Part shown: one piece after another, positions 17,499 to 27,119 of the stretch
Layout of the letters: each line of letters begins with the position of its first letter
Numbering within the stretch: the first letter of the stretch is position 1
From: Rhodophyticola sp. CCM32
GTDB lineage: Bacteria; Pseudomonadota; Alphaproteobacteria; Rhodobacterales; Rhodobacteraceae
Direction: 5' to 3'
Assembly: GCF_004751985.1 (NCBI RefSeq)
Contig: NZ_CP038492.1
Coordinates: 1,116,001-1,180,000 of the forward strand
Length of the DNA stretch: 64,000 nucleotides
The notes under the pieces: generated by a model
Database searches by the model: none
The model's input: the letters and a program-made list of their open reading frames with translations, nothing else
What the model was told of the DNA's origin: nothing
Position numbers and translations under genes: made by a program

Positions 17499-18644
17499 AT
17501 GGAGGCGCCGGTGACCTCTCGGAACGATCACCATGACCTGTCGGGCCTGCCATCCTGGTTGCCTCCGGGGCCGGAACAGTATTTGCGTCACGTGGTTCTG
17601 GGCCAGTCCCTGCGCGGGATCGCGCGGGCCTCGAAAGTGCATCCATCCACAGTCCTGCGGCGTGTCCGCCAGGTGGAGGCGACCCGGGACGATCCGCTGA
17701 TTGATGAAGCGCTGACCGCGTTAAGTGCTTTGGGGCTGCCGGATACACATATGATTGATTTGTCCAAGGAGCGTCCTCAAATGACAGCAGCCTACCGCCC
17801 CTCCGTGGTGTCCGACGAACCGACGATCAACCGCGAGGCCCGGCGCATCCTGCGACGGCTGTGCGAGAAAGAGGCGGTGCTGGTCGTGGCCCGGGATATG
17901 GAAAAGGCGGTGGTGCTGCGCCCGGGGCCTGAAGGCGCGCAGACCCGCACTGCGGTGGTGGATCGCTCCATCGCCCAGGCCTTCGCCCTGAAAGACTGGA
18001 TCGCGACCGCGCGGCGCGGGCGGATCAGCACCTATCAGATCACCGCGATGGGCAAATCCGCCCTGAAACGCCTGATTGATGAAGATCGGCGCCGCCGTCA
18101 GGCCGGTCTGGAAATGGCCGAGGCCGCAACCCCGTTTCAGGCCCAGCATCAGGTCTGGGGCGACCGGCAGGTGCGCGATGGCGGCAATACCCGGAACATA
18201 CGGGTCAATCTGTCGGAATCGCCGCTTGCCGGTCTGGCGCGCCGCAAGGGGGCGGATGGAAAACCGTTTCTGACCATGGATCTGGTGCAGGCCGGTGAAA
18301 AGCTGCGGGAAGATTTTGAACGCGCCCAGATGGGCCCGCGTGTGGCCCAGAACTGGGACCGGTTCCTGACCGGCAGTGACAGGGGCGGGTTCCTGTCTGA
18401 CAGCGGTCTGGCCGAAGGTCCGCGCGCGGCACGGCAGCGGGTGAGTGATGCGCTGGATGATCTGGGGCCCGGTCTGGCGGATGTGGTGCTGCGCGTGTGC
18501 TGTTTTCTGGAGGGACTTGAATCCGCTGAAAAGCGGCTTGGCTGGTCGGCGCGATCCGGTAAAATCGTGTTGAAGATCGGGCTTCAGCGGCTGCTTCAGT
18601 ATTATCAGCGGTGCCATGGGTTTACCCCGGCGCGTTGTGATTGA
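17499..18644 (+). CDS. Helix-turn-helix DUF6456 domain protein
   Basis: 381-residue protein. Residues about 25-55 form a helix-turn-helix (GQSLRGIARASKVHPSTVLR, then RVRQVE). The middle resembles a second winged-helix segment (RRILRRLCEKEAVLVVARDM), and the C-terminal half is DUF6456 (LNLSESPL-like NLSESPLAGLARRKGADGKP, LVQAGEKLREDFERA, RQRVSDALDDLGPGLADVVL). Probably a DNA-binding regulator conserved in Rhodobacterales; targets unknown. The start at 17499 gives MEAPVTSRND; the frame extends to 17361, but that segment is AT-rich and contains DnaA boxes. Divergent from DUF6477. Confidence 0.7.
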   Translation: MEAPVTSRNDHHDLSGLPSWLPPGPEQYLRHVVLGQSLRGIARASKVHPSTVLRRVRQVEATRDDPLIDEALTALSALGLPDTHMIDLSKERPQMTAAYRPSVVSDEPTINREARRILRRLCEKEAVLVVARDMEKAVVLRPGPEGAQTRTAVVDRSIAQAFALKDWIATARRGRISTYQITAMGKSALKRLIDEDRRRRQAGLEMAEAATPFQAQHQVWGDRQVRDGGNTRNIRVNLSESPLAGLARRKGADGKPFLTMDLVQAGEKLREDFERAQMGPRVAQNWDRFLTGSDRGGFLSDSGLAEGPRAARQRVSDALDDLGPGLADVVLRVCCFLEGLESAEKRLGWSARSGKIVLKIGLQRLLQYYQRCHGFTPARCD

Positions 18645-18751
18645 CGGGGTATAGGTTAACCCCGCCGGGGCTGTGCATGTCCAAGCTTTGCAGGCGGTGC
18701 AGACCGCCTGTGCCGGATTGACGGGTTACATTGTCGTCCAACAAGGTTATT

Positions 18752-18866
18752 TAAAGCAGAAATCGTTTCATCTGAATCGAAATTTGCTGCCTCTCGATCA
18801 GCAAACTTCTGATCTCGAACGCGAATTTCGATAAGCGATGGTGCAGAGTAAAACGATTTCGCTATA
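18752..18866 (+). repeat. Repeat family C, copy 1
   Basis: About 115-bp element from TTAAAGCAGAAATCGTTTCA to AAAACGATTTCGCTATAG. Outer arms AGCAGAAATCGTTT / AAACGATTTCGCT and inner arms AATCGAAATT / AATTTCGAT pair. Core blocks CTGCCTCTCGATCAGCA and GATCTCGAACGCGAA are shared with copy 2 (48465-48580). It lies directly upstream of lipA, so it may form part of that gene's leader. The rest of 18645-18905 shows nothing recognised. Confidence 0.8.
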
Positions 18867-18905
18867 GTGTTAAACAATCTTGCCCTTCAGGACCGGGAGG
18901 CCCCG

Positions 18906-19859
18906 ATGCGTGACCTGAAACTGCCCGAGCAGCGCCACCCTGAAAAGGCGCATCGCCCTGACAATGCCCAGCCCAGAAAGCCGGATTGGATACGGGTCAA
19001 GGCCCCTGTGGGGGAAGGCTATAAGCAGACCCATCAGATCATCCGCGAGCATAAGCTGACCACGGTCTGCGAAGAGGCCGGATGCCCCAATGTGGGGGAA
19101 TGCTGGTCTCAGGGCCATGCCACGATGATGATCATGGGCGAGGTCTGCACCCGCGCCTGCACCTTCTGCAACATCGCCACCGGCAAGCCGCCCGAAGATC
19201 TGGATGTGTTCGAGCCGGGCCGGGTGGCCGATGCGGTGAAGAAACTGGGGCTGAACCATGTGGTGATCACCTCGGTCGACCGGGATGATATCAAGGATGG
19301 CGGGGCCGAACATTTCGCCCGGACCATCCGCGCCATCCGCCGCCAGTCCCCGGGCACCACGATCGAGATTCTGACGCCGGATTTCATCCGCTGTGATCCG
19401 TCGGTGCTGGAAATTGTCGTTGCTGCCAGACCGGATGTGTTCAACCATAATCTGGAAACGGTTCCGGGCCTCTACCCCGAGGTGCGCCCCGGCGCGCGCT
19501 ATTTCCACAGCCTGCGCCTGCTGCAACGGGTCAAGGAGATCGACCCCGCCATGTTCACCAAATCCGGGATCATGGTCGGCCTTGGCGAAGACCGGCAGGC
19601 GGTGCATGCGGTGATGGAGGATATGCGCGCCGCCGATATTGATTTTCTGACCATCGGTCAGTACCTGCAACCAACCCCCAAACACCATGCGGTGGACCGG
19701 TTCGTCACACCCGAGGAATTCGCCGCCTATGAGAAAGCCGCCTATGGCAAAGGCTTTCTGATGGTGTCTGCCACGCCGCTGACCCGCTCAAGTTATCACG
19801 CGGGCGATGATTTCGCGCAATTGCGCGCGGCGCGTCTGGCCAGGCTGGGGCAGGGATGA
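18906..19859 (+). CDS. lipA: Lipoyl synthase
   Basis: 317-residue radical SAM enzyme that inserts two sulfurs into octanoyl groups on E2/GcvH proteins to make lipoate. Two cluster motifs are present: the auxiliary N-terminal [12 protein letters not shown] and the radical [16 protein letters not shown] (CxxxCxxC). SAM-binding and C-terminal motifs also fit ([44 protein letters not shown]). ATG 18906 gives [20 protein letters not shown] with GGGAGG just upstream; the in-frame ATG 18867 falls at the edge of repeat C. Confidence 0.96.
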   Translation: MRDLKLPEQRHPEKAHRPDNAQPRKPDWIRVKAPVGEGYKQTHQIIREHKLTTVCEEAGCPNVGECWSQGHATMMIMGEVCTRACTFCNIATGKPPEDLDVFEPGRVADAVKKLGLNHVVITSVDRDDIKDGGAEHFARTIRAIRRQSPGTTIEILTPDFIRCDPSVLEIVVAARPDVFNHNLETVPGLYPEVRPGARYFHSLRLLQRVKEIDPAMFTKSGIMVGLGEDRQAVHAVMEDMRAADIDFLTIGQYLQPTPKHHAVDRFVTPEEFAAYEKAAYGKGFLMVSATPLTRSSYHAGDDFAQLRAARLARLGQG

Positions 19860-19889
19860 ATGGGCCGTTGGATACGGCCGCAGCCGGTC

Positions 19890-20780
19890 TTACGGATGCT
19901 CCGGTAGCGCCTTGAGATAGGCCGCAATCGCGGTGCGGTCGGTGTCTTCCAGCATCGCCAGATTGCGGATGACATCGGCCATATGCCCGCCTGCGCTGTC
20001 AAAATCGGGGGTGAAGCCGTCGCGCAGATAGGCGGCGATATCGGCCTCGGACCAGTCAAGCGCGCCCGGGGTGATATTGGGTATCTGCCCCTCGCCATTG
20101 GGGTTTGGCGCGCCTGCCAGCCAGCGGCTTCTGTCCAGCCCGCCAAGGGCGTCGCGCGGGGTGTGGCATTCGCCGCAATGCGACATCGCCTCGGCCAGAT
20201 ACTGCCCGCGGGTTGCGGCCTCGGACAGGGCGTCGAAAGGCATCACCCCATCGGGCATGTATAGGAGCTTCCAGACGCCCACCCCGCGCCGGACCGAGAA
20301 GGGGAACCCCACCTCATGCGGCAGGGACGGCGCGGGCGAGGCGGGCAGGGTGGCCATGAAGGCGCGCAGGTCGATCAGGTCCTGTACCGTGGCCAGGCGA
20401 TAGGCCGTATACGGGAAGACCGGATAATAATGCCGCCCTTCGGGCGAGACACCGTTTTGCAACGCATTGAGAAAATCCAGATCACTCCAGCCGCCGATAC
20501 CGGCCTCGGTGTCAGAGGAGATATTGGGGGCCAGGAATGTCCCGAAATCAGAGGCAAACCGGCGCCCCCCCGACAGGATCAGCCTTGCGTCGCCTTCGGC
20601 CTCCGGACCCGCGTGGCAGGAGGCGCAGCCACCCGCCCAGAACACCGCCTCGCCCCGGGCGGCATCCCCGCTCATCCCGGCAAGCAGGGCCGGATCAATG
20701 CGGTCCGGCCGGGTCAGAAACCAGCCGATGGCCGCCCCGGTCACAGCCAGAACCGATATGACAGAGATCAGGCGTTTCAC
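19890..20780 (-). CDS. Membrane-anchored diheme cytochrome c
   Basis: 296-residue protein with an N-terminal hydrophobic segment (residues 4-22, uncleaved anchor or signal). Two class-I cytochrome c domains follow, with haem motifs CASCH (52-56) and CGECH (202-206) and axial-Met candidates downstream. Resembles the diheme subunits that carry electrons from periplasmic alcohol, aldehyde or gluconate-type dehydrogenases to oxidases, but no dehydrogenase gene is adjacent, so the donor is unknown. Followed on the minus strand of the same transcription direction by lipA's convergent end; the cytochrome c'-like gene lies 61 bp upstream and probably in the same operon. Confidence 0.82.
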   Translation of the reverse strand: MKRLISVISVLAVTGAAIGWFLTRPDRIDPALLAGMSGDAARGEAVFWAGGCASCHAGPEAEGDARLILSGGRRFASDFGTFLAPNISSDTEAGIGGWSDLDFLNALQNGVSPEGRHYYPVFPYTAYRLATVQDLIDLRAFMATLPASPAPSLPHEVGFPFSVRRGVGVWKLLYMPDGVMPFDALSEAATRGQYLAEAMSHCGECHTPRDALGGLDRSRWLAGAPNPNGEGQIPNITPGALDWSEADIAAYLRDGFTPDFDSAGGHMADVIRNLAMLEDTDRTAIAAYLKALPEHP

Positions 20781-20841
20781 ATCACATCCTGTGACCGGGG
20801 ATATACGGGGGCATTCTTCTCAGGACCCGCATGTCCGTTTC

Positions 20842-21309
20842 TCAACGGGGCTGGCGGAAATCATCATGGCAGGCGCCACAGGCCCCGCCCATGGGCCCCA
20901 TCGCGCCCCGCAGAGCATCCAGACCGTCCCCGGCCACGGCCTGCAAACCGGTCGCGGCGGTGCCAAGATCACTCCAGTCTTCGGCAAACCCGGCCTGATC
21001 CTCCCAGATCGCGGGCAGGGCCCGGGTGTTTTCGGCAGCACCGTTATCGGAGCCTGCGGGCCAGAACGGCTCCTGATGGAGCATGGATATGGCCACCAGA
21101 TTATCGGCGGCGATCTGCGCCATACCGGCGTCATAGTCGATATTGCCCCGTGCCATATTGCCGAGGATCCCGAGGTTCAGGGATAAAACCCGCATCTCGC
21201 CCTGGCGGGCGCCGATGACGCTTGAAAAATCCTGTTGTGCAAAGGCGGTGGCGCCGATGGCGAGAGACAGACAAGCCATTGGCAAAGTGAAACGTCGCGC
21301 TGGTGTCAT
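20842..21309 (-). CDS. Cytochrome c' family protein
   Basis: 155-residue periplasmic protein with a Sec signal (MTPARRFTLPMACLSLAIGA and TAFAQ) and a four-helix cytochrome c' profile. The CGACH haem motif is near the C-terminus (residues 144-148), as usual for class II. Cytochromes c' bind NO or CO at a five-coordinate haem; the role here is unproven. Start ATG 21309 has AGGAGAAG immediately upstream. Precedes the diheme cytochrome gene in the same direction. Confidence 0.82.
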   Translation of the reverse strand: MTPARRFTLPMACLSLAIGATAFAQQDFSSVIGARQGEMRVLSLNLGILGNMARGNIDYDAGMAQIAADNLVAISMLHQEPFWPAGSDNGAAENTRALPAIWEDQAGFAEDWSDLGTAATGLQAVAGDGLDALRGAMGPMGGACGACHDDFRQPR

Positions 21310-21540
21310 AAGACTTCTCCTGGCTGAGACGATGTATATGTATCCCAAAACCTTAACACAGGCGCGCTCTGGTCCGGCCAGGCTTCACTGTGCGGGATCA
21401 CAGGGCTGATGTGCATATGTGCACAGGGCGTGCGCGGTTTTGACTTGATGCGGCCTGATCCGGGACAGGCGCTCGCCCGGCGCCTTCGGCTTGATTCCGG
21501 GTTGTCAGCGCATCCAGCAAATATCCGCCAAAGTGAAGGA

Positions 21541-21571
21541 TTTTCGATGCAGATCAGACACAAACCGTTTC
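21541..21571 (-). repeat. Degenerate family B end after hpt
   Basis: Read on the minus strand, the hpt stop TGA is followed by AACGGTTTGTGTCTGATCTG and ATCGAAAATCC. This matches the family B terminus (AGCGGTTTGCGTTTGATCTG, then ATCGAAAACC) with a few substitutions. The rest of the element is missing. Confidence 0.5.
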
Positions 21572-22106
21572 AGACAAACCGGACCTTGCCGATATAGGGC
21601 AGGTTGCGATTGCGCTGCGCGTAATCAATGCCATAGCCCACGACAAATTCATCGGGGATTTCAAAGCCGGTCCAGTCGGCGCGCACATCCACCTCGCGCC
21701 GGCTTGGTTTATCCAGCAAGGCAATGGTTCTCAACTTGCCGGGTGCGCGGGTTTTCAACAGCCGGATCACATGGCTTAGCGTGTGACCGGTATCAACGAT
21801 ATCCTCGACCAGAAGCACATCGCGCCCGCCGATCTTGCCTCTCAGATCCTTCAATATCCGCACCTCGCGGGAGCTTTCGGTGCCGTCGCCGTAAGAGGAG
21901 GCTTCCAGAAAATCAATCTCGACCGGCAGGGTCAATTCACGCACCAGATCGGCGATGAAAACAAAACTGCCCCTCAAGAGCCCGACCAGCACCAGCTTGT
22001 CGGTGCCTGCAAATTCCGCCTCGATGTCGCGGGCCAGGCTTTCGATCCGGGCCGCGATGGCCTTGGCCGAGATCATCATGTCGATTTCATACGCTGGCTG
22101 CGCCAT
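21570..22106 (-). CDS. hpt: Hypoxanthine phosphoribosyltransferase
   Basis: 178-residue purine-salvage enzyme transferring phosphoribose from PRPP to hypoxanthine or guanine. The PRPP loop [17 protein letters not shown] is clear, as are [20 protein letters not shown] (pyrophosphate loop) and the base-binding [20 protein letters not shown] near the C-terminus. Length is normal. Divergent from the COQ10-like gene with an 80-bp intergenic space. Confidence 0.92.
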   Translation of the reverse strand: MAQPAYEIDMMISAKAIAARIESLARDIEAEFAGTDKLVLVGLLRGSFVFIADLVRELTLPVEIDFLEASSYGDGTESSREVRILKDLRGKIGGRDVLLVEDIVDTGHTLSHVIRLLKTRAPGKLRTIALLDKPSRREVDVRADWTGFEIPDEFVVGYGIDYAQRNRNLPYIGKVRFV

Positions 22107-22186
22107 TCTGTCCCCGGTCGAACCGCTTGATTTTCCCGCCGAACTCTAGGACATGATCCCCATACCCGAAAGAACAAAACCACCCC

Positions 22187-22648
22187 ATGCCCAGCCATTC
22201 CGAAACCCGTGCCCTCAGCTATACTGCGGATCAGATCTATGCCCTTGTGGCGGATGTGGCGCGCTACCCGGAGTTCATTCCATGGACGAATGCGGCGCGG
22301 GTCCGCTCGGTCTCTGCGCTGACCGATGGCACGGGCGAGGTGATGCTGGCCGATCTGGTGGTGGGATTCAAAATGTTTCGCGAACGGTTCGGGTCGCGGG
22401 TGGTTCTGCGGCCGGGGCTCCGCCGGATCGACACGGAATATATCGACGGGCCGTTCAAGCACATGATGTCATCCTGGCGGTTTGAGGAGGCCGAGGGCGG
22501 GTGCCTGGTGCATTTTGACGTGGATTTCGAGTTCAAAAACCGGTTGCTGCAGGGGGCGGCGGGGATGTTTTTTCACGAGGCGATGCAGCGGATCGTGCGC
22601 GCTTTCGAGACCCGGGCGGAGGCTCTGTATGGCCCCCCGCCGGGGTGA
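22187..22648 (+). CDS. COQ10/RatA family coenzyme Q-binding protein (START-like)
   Basis: 153-residue single-domain polyketide-cyclase/START-fold protein: YTADQIYALVADVARYPEFI, PWTNAARVRS, FKHMMSSWRFEE, CLVHFDVDFEFKNRLLQGA, FFHEAMQRIVRAFETRAEALYG. In mitochondria and alphaproteobacteria COQ10 binds ubiquinone and helps its function in respiration; the E. coli homologue is RatA. The stop codon at 22646 touches the family F palindromes, which fill the 44-bp gap to the convergent cinA. Confidence 0.88.
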   Translation: MPSHSETRALSYTADQIYALVADVARYPEFIPWTNAARVRSVSALTDGTGEVMLADLVVGFKMFRERFGSRVVLRPGLRRIDTEYIDGPFKHMMSSWRFEEAEGGCLVHFDVDFEFKNRLLQGAAGMFFHEAMQRIVRAFETRAEALYGPPPG

Positions 22649-22650
22649 CT

Positions 22651-22690
22651 GGAAAACGCGCGTTTTCCAGGTGGAATTCCCGGGAATTCC
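22651..22690. terminator. Twin palindrome family F, copy 2
   Basis: GGAAAACGCGCGTTTTCC (22651-22668) and GGAATTCCCGGGAATTCC (22673-22690), each a perfect 18-bp palindrome (7-bp stem with GCGC or CCGG loop as RNA), separated by AGGT. Together they fill the 44-bp gap between two convergent stop codons, which suggests a bidirectional transcript-end element. Confidence 0.6.
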
Positions 22691-22692
22691 AT

Positions 22693-23157
22693 CTACGCCG
22701 CTGCATTCAGGATCAAATCCAGAGCATGGGCAACTGTCGCGGCCCGCACCCCTTTGCGTCCGATCACGCCGAAATCCTTCATCTGCGTCGTAACCGCAGC
22801 CTCTGTGGCAAGACCAAAGCAGACCCGCCCCTCGGGTTTGTTTTCTGATCCCCCCGGCCCGGCGATGCCGGTGACGGACAGGGCGATCTGCGCGTGTGAC
22901 CGGGCCAGCGCACCTTTGGCCATCTCTGCCGCAACTTCGTTGGAAACCGCGCCGAATGCCTCCAGCGTTTCGGCCCTCACCCCCAGCATCTCGATCTTGG
23001 CAGTGTTGGAATAGGTCACAAACCCCCGGTCCAGCGCCACTGACGATCCGGCGATATCGGTGATTGCGCCTGCGATCAGCCCGCCGGTACAGCTTTCCGC
23101 CGTGGCCAGCATCCAGCCCCGTGCGGCAAGGGCTGCGATCACCTGTTCCGCGCTCAC
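22693..23157 (-). CDS. CinA family protein, nicotinamide-nucleotide amidohydrolase domain only (PncC type)
   Basis: 154-residue stand-alone C-terminal CinA domain (short PncC form without the MoaB-like part). It deamidates NMN to nicotinate mononucleotide in NAD recycling. Motifs: LATAESCTGGLIAGAITDIAG (catalytic Ser/Thr region), GFVTYSNTAKIEMLGV, AVSNEVAAEMAKGAL, SVTGIAGPGG, KPEGRVCFGLA. The GTG at 23157 is the likely start because it overlaps the pgpA stop (GTGA). Upstream open sequence in this frame lies inside pgpA. Confidence 0.88.
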   Translation of the reverse strand: MSAEQVIAALAARGWMLATAESCTGGLIAGAITDIAGSSVALDRGFVTYSNTAKIEMLGVRAETLEAFGAVSNEVAAEMAKGALARSHAQIALSVTGIAGPGGSENKPEGRVCFGLATEAAVTTQMKDFGVIGRKGVRAATVAHALDLILNAAA

Positions 23158-23642
23158 ACCAGCACCAGATGGGCGAACACGGCCAGCACCGCCACCACCA
23201 GGGCGGCCATCCAGCCCGCGATGATATCGTCCAGCATCACCCCGGTGGGCCCTTTGAGCCCGTCGGCCCAGCCCACGGGGCCGGGTTTCAGGATGTCGAA
23301 GGCGCGGAACGCGATGAAGGCGCTCAGCAGCCCGGGCCAGAGCCGCAGCATATCCATATCGGCAAACATCGCCCCGAAAGAGACCGGCCAAAGCGCGATC
23401 CACTGGCCGACAACCTCGTCGATCACGATTTCCGACGGGTCATGATCGGCCGCGTCGCGGGTTTCAACACCTGTCGCCCACCAGCCAAGACCGGCAACAA
23501 GGATGGTGGCGATGAAGAAGACCCAGAAGCCACCGGCCAGATGCAGCAGATAGGCCAGGGGCAGGGCCGCCAGACTGCCCCATGTGCCGGGGGCCGGGCG
23601 CAGATGGCCGATGCCGAACAGGGTTGTGATCGCGTGGGTCAT
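23154..23642 (-). CDS. pgpA: Phosphatidylglycerophosphatase A
   Basis: 162-residue integral membrane enzyme dephosphorylating phosphatidylglycerol phosphate. Family motifs: [20 protein letters not shown] at the N-terminus, [19 protein letters not shown] with acidic metal ligands, [20 protein letters not shown] and [15 protein letters not shown]. Four hydrophobic segments. Middle gene of the coupled operon ispDF-pgpA-cinA: start overlaps the ispDF stop (ATGA) and its own stop overlaps the cinA GTG. Confidence 0.92.
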   Translation of the reverse strand: MTHAITTLFGIGHLRPAPGTWGSLAALPLAYLLHLAGGFWVFFIATILVAGLGWWATGVETRDAADHDPSEIVIDEVVGQWIALWPVSFGAMFADMDMLRLWPGLLSAFIAFRAFDILKPGPVGWADGLKGPTGVMLDDIIAGWMAALVVAVLAVFAHLVLV

Positions 23643-24820
23643 GATGTCACCAATGTTGCTGTGGCCATGGCGGCGATGCCTTCCTTGCGGCCGGTGAAGC
23701 CAAGCCGTTCCGAGGTGGTGGCCTTGACCGAGACCCGCCCCGGATCAATCCGCAACAGACGGGCCAGTTCGGCCCGCATCGCCGCTGCATGGGGGCCGAT
23801 CTTTGGGCGTTCACATATCAGGGTCAGATCCGCATGGGTGATGCGGAAGCCCTGACCCGCGGCCAGTTCCACCGCATGGTTCAGGAAAATATGGCTTTCG
23901 GCGCCTTTCCATTGCGGGTCGGACGGGGGGAAATGGGTGCCGATATCGCCTGCGGCCAATGCGCCATAAATCGCGTCGGTCACCGCATGCAGGCCCACAT
24001 CGGCGTCGGAATGGCCCTGAAGGCCGCGCATATGGGGCACCGGCACCCCGCATAACATCACCTGGTCGCCCGGCCCGAAGCGGTGGACGTCAAACCCGTT
24101 GCCGGTGCGAATATCCATCTCTGTATCCTTCAGCAGGCGCGCGGCGCGGGCGAAATCCTGTGGCAGGGTGAGTTTCAGATTGTCCTCATCCCCTTGGGTG
24201 ATCGCAACCTCTATTCCGAAGGCGCGGGCAACCTCCACATCATCGGCGGCGCCGCCTGCATTGGCTGCATGGGCCGCATGGGCCGCGCGGATCGCCTCCA
24301 GCCGGAACCCCTGGGGCGTTTGCGCCCGCCACAGCCCGGCGCGGTCTTCAGGGCCGGTGACGGTTTGTGCGCCCCGCCAGAGCGCATCACTGACCGCGAG
24401 GGCCGGGGCGGCACCATCATGGTGATCCAGCGCGTTCAGCACGCCGTCGATCACCGCCCGGGAGACAAGCGGGCGCGCCGCATCATGGATCAGCACCCGG
24501 GTCATGCCGCCTGTCACCGCCGCCAGCCCGGCGCGGACCGAAGCATCGCGGCTGTCACCGCCGATCACCTCTGTCACCGGGCGCACATCCTTTGGGCAGG
24601 CGGCCTGAAACAGCGTGGAATCATCGGCATGCCGCACCACCAGGATCTGGCCGATCGCCGGATGTGCGGCAAAGGCGCGGATCGTCCGGGCCAGAACAGC
24701 GTCGCCCGCCAATGCCCTGTATTGCTTTGGAATTCCCCCGCCCGCCCGGATCCCGCGCCCGGCGGCAACGATGAGGGCGGCGGTGGTCGCATCCGGCGGT
24801 ATCTTCGGGTGTGTCATCAT
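23639..24820 (-). CDS. ispDF: Bifunctional IspD/IspF: MEP cytidylyltransferase and MECDP synthase
   Basis: About 393 residues. N-terminal IspD: CTP-binding [20 protein letters not shown], then [15 protein letters not shown] and [10 protein letters not shown]-terminal IspF from about residue 235: GNGFDVHRF (zinc Asp/His), [49 protein letters not shown]. It carries out steps 3 and 5 of the MEP isoprenoid pathway; the fusion is normal in alphaproteobacteria. ATG 24820 or 24817 are both possible starts ([13 protein letters not shown]); the frame to 24853 is not conserved-looking. Divergent from dusB. Confidence 0.93.
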   Translation of the reverse strand: MMTHPKIPPDATTAALIVAAGRGIRAGGGIPKQYRALAGDAVLARTIRAFAAHPAIGQILVVRHADDSTLFQAACPKDVRPVTEVIGGDSRDASVRAGLAAVTGGMTRVLIHDAARPLVSRAVIDGVLNALDHHDGAAPALAVSDALWRGAQTVTGPEDRAGLWRAQTPQGFRLEAIRAAHAAHAANAGGAADDVEVARAFGIEVAITQGDEDNLKLTLPQDFARAARLLKDTEMDIRTGNGFDVHRFGPGDQVMLCGVPVPHMRGLQGHSDADVGLHAVTDAIYGALAAGDIGTHFPPSDPQWKGAESHIFLNHAVELAAGQGFRITHADLTLICERPKIGPHAAAMRAELARLLRIDPGRVSVKATTSERLGFTGRKEGIAAMATATLVTS

Positions 24821-25002
24821 CCGGCTGTGATAGGGCCTCTGCCCGCGCTGCACAATCAGAGGTCAGGGTTTTGGTCAATTTCGCGCCGCATTGCCTATTT
24901 ATTGTGCAATTGATTTTGGGCCTTGTTAATAACACAGGGTTTCCTTTGCCCTTCCCGGTGGCAGGCATTACCTCAAACAGCATCTGCACAAGGTTTGAGC
25001 AA

Positions 25003-26031
25003 TTGACAGTTTCTCTGGCAGGGCGGGCGCTGACGCCTCCGGTTCTTCTGGCCCCTTTGGCCGGCATCACCGATCTGCCCTTTCGCCAGCTGGTCGCGGG
25101 GTTCGGGGCGGGTCTGGTTGTCTCGGAAATGGTTGCCAGCCAGGAGATGGTGCAGGCAAAGCCCAGTGTCCGGGCGCGGGCCGAACTGGGATATGATCAG
25201 GAAAACACCGCCGTGCAGATTGCGGGCTGTGAGGCATACTGGATGGCCGAGGCGGCGAAATGCGCCGAAGGGCAGGGCGCGCGGGTCATCGACATCAATA
25301 TGGGCTGTCCCGCCAAGAAGGTGGTGAACGGTGCCTCCGGCTCGGCCCTGATGCGCGATCTGGATCACGCGCTTGGCCTGATCGAGGCGGTGGTGGGCGC
25401 GGTCTCGCTGCCGGTGACGTTGAAAACCCGGCTTGGCTGGGATGATACCTGCCTGAATGCCGCCGATCTGGCCCTGCGCGCCGAGGCTGCGGGCATCCGG
25501 ATGATCACCATTCATGGGCGCACCCGGTGCCAGTTCTACAAGGGCCGCGCCGATTGGGCCGCAATCCGCGCGGTGCGCGCGGCGGTGACGATCCCGGTGA
25601 TCGCCAATGGGGATATTACCGACACAGGCACCGCGCGGGCGGCTTTGACGGCCTCGGGTGCCAGCGGCGTGATGGTCGGGCGTGGGGCGCAGGGCCGGCC
25701 CTGGCAGCTTGCCCGCATCGCGCATGACCTGTTCGGAACCCCCGCCCCGGTGATCCCGCAGGGCGCGGCGCTGGCCCGTATGGTGGCCGGGCATTACCGC
25801 CATATGCTGGCATTTTACGGCCCCGATCCGGGGCTGCGCGTGGCCCGCAAACATCTGGGCTGGTATATGGACGGGGCGGGCACGGATGCGGCAGGGCGCC
25901 GGGCGATCCTGACCGCAACGGACCCGCGCGAGGTTCTGGCGCGCCTGCCCGAGGCGCTGAGCCCGACACGCCCGGCGACCCCGCCTCTTCCTGCGGCCCC
26001 GACCCTTCTTCCGGCGGAGCGGGCCGCATGA
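25003..26031 (+). CDS. dusB: tRNA dihydrouridine synthase B (NifR3 type)
   Basis: About 342 residues, FMN-dependent TIM-barrel enzyme reducing uridine in tRNA D-loops. Motifs: APLAGITDLPFRQLVAGFGA, VSEMVASQE, INMGCPAKKVVNGASGSALM (catalytic Cys), LKTRLGWDD, ITIHGRTRCQFYKG, PVIANGDI and GVMVGRGAQGRPW. No ATG lies near the expected N-terminus. TTG 25003 gives (M)TVSLAGRALTPPVLLAPLAG, which matches homologue starts; the ATG at 24811 would add 64 unlikely residues across the intergenic region. It heads the dusB-ntrB-ntrC operon, the classic nifR3-ntrBC arrangement. Confidence 0.88.
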   Translation: MTVSLAGRALTPPVLLAPLAGITDLPFRQLVAGFGAGLVVSEMVASQEMVQAKPSVRARAELGYDQENTAVQIAGCEAYWMAEAAKCAEGQGARVIDINMGCPAKKVVNGASGSALMRDLDHALGLIEAVVGAVSLPVTLKTRLGWDDTCLNAADLALRAEAAGIRMITIHGRTRCQFYKGRADWAAIRAVRAAVTIPVIANGDITDTGTARAALTASGASGVMVGRGAQGRPWQLARIAHDLFGTPAPVIPQGAALARMVAGHYRHMLAFYGPDPGLRVARKHLGWYMDGAGTDAAGRRAILTATDPREVLARLPEALSPTRPATPPLPAAPTLLPAERAA

Positions 26032-27098
26032 CCGCATGGACAAGCTCGCTCTGGACCTCTTTGCCGATCCCTGCGCTGATCCTGGATGTTCATGATTGCA
26101 TCGGCGATGTGAATCCGGCGGCGGAACAGTTTCTGAATGCCTCCCGCAAGGGGCTGCATGGGTATCCGGTCTGGGACAAGGTTTTTGTCGATGCGCCGCT
26201 TGAGACGGCCTTTGCCCGGGTTCGGGAGGGGCAGGCCCCGCTATTCGTCAATACGGTTGAAGTGGGCACGGGAAACAAGAAACCGGTGACCTGTGACGTG
26301 CAGATCGCGCCGCTGTCGGACAAGCCCGACCATGTGCTGGTCCTGCTGGAAAGCCGGGAACTGGCCGGGCGGCTTGACCGGGCCATGTCGTCGAAATCCG
26401 CAGCCAAATCGGCCATCGGCATGGCCGAAATGCTGGCCCATGAAATCAAGAACCCGCTGGCGGGGATTACCGGGGCGGCGCAGCTGATCTCGATGAATGC
26501 CAGTGGCGAGGACCGGGAACTGACGGATCTGATCGTGGGCGAAACCCGGCGGATCGTGAAGCTGCTGGATCAGGTTGAGGAATTCGGAAATGTCCGCCCG
26601 CCGGATCGCCGCGCGGTCAACATTCATGATGTGCTGGACCGGGCGCGCAAATCCGCGATGGTGGGTTTTGCCGCCCATATGCAGATCGAATATGATTATG
26701 ACCCGTCGCTGCCCCTGACATGGGCCGACCCGGACCAGTTGCAGCAGGTGTTTCTGAACCTGTTGAAAAACGCCGCCCAGGCCTGCAAATCCGGCGGCAC
26801 CCTGACCCTGCACAGCTTTTATGAACCGGGTCTCAAGGTGCGGCGCCGCGATGGATCGGGCGGGGCACTGCCACTGCAGATCGAGATCATAGATGACGGG
26901 CCCGGCCTGTCGCAGGCGATTGCCGCCGATATCTTCGAACCTTTTGTCTCGGGCCGTGAAAACGGCACCGGGCTTGGCCTGGCGCTGGTCTCGAAAATCA
27001 TCGCCGATCACGAAGGCTGGATCGCGGTTGACAGCGTTCCGGGCCGCACCGTGTTTCGCATTTCCCTTCCCGTCGCGCCGAAAGACGGCGCGCCATGA
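26028..27098 (+). CDS. ntrB: Nitrogen regulation sensor histidine kinase NtrB
   Basis: 356-residue cytosolic kinase. PAS-like N-terminus (about 10-110); phosphoacceptor His in LAHEIKNPLAGITGAAQLIS (about His138); N-box LQQVFLNLLKNAAQAC; G1 IDDGPGLS; G2 region GRENGTGLGLALVSKIIADH. With PII (GlnB, not here) it phosphorylates or dephosphorylates NtrC according to nitrogen status. Start ATG overlaps the dusB stop (ATGA). 21 bp before ntrC. Confidence 0.94.
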   Translation: MTAWTSSLWTSLPIPALILDVHDCIGDVNPAAEQFLNASRKGLHGYPVWDKVFVDAPLETAFARVREGQAPLFVNTVEVGTGNKKPVTCDVQIAPLSDKPDHVLVLLESRELAGRLDRAMSSKSAAKSAIGMAEMLAHEIKNPLAGITGAAQLISMNASGEDRELTDLIVGETRRIVKLLDQVEEFGNVRPPDRRAVNIHDVLDRARKSAMVGFAAHMQIEYDYDPSLPLTWADPDQLQQVFLNLLKNAAQACKSGGTLTLHSFYEPGLKVRRRDGSGGALPLQIEIIDDGPGLSQAIAADIFEPFVSGRENGTGLGLALVSKIIADHEGWIAVDSVPGRTVFRISLPVAPKDGAP

Positions 27099-27119
27099 CC
27101 TTTTCAGGAGACTGACAAA

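Noticed and set aside
17360..17500. Possible chromosomal replication origin
   Set aside because: Two DnaA boxes and AT-rich sequence only; no dnaA, parAB, gidA, hemE or cluster of many boxes. Treated as regulatory sites.
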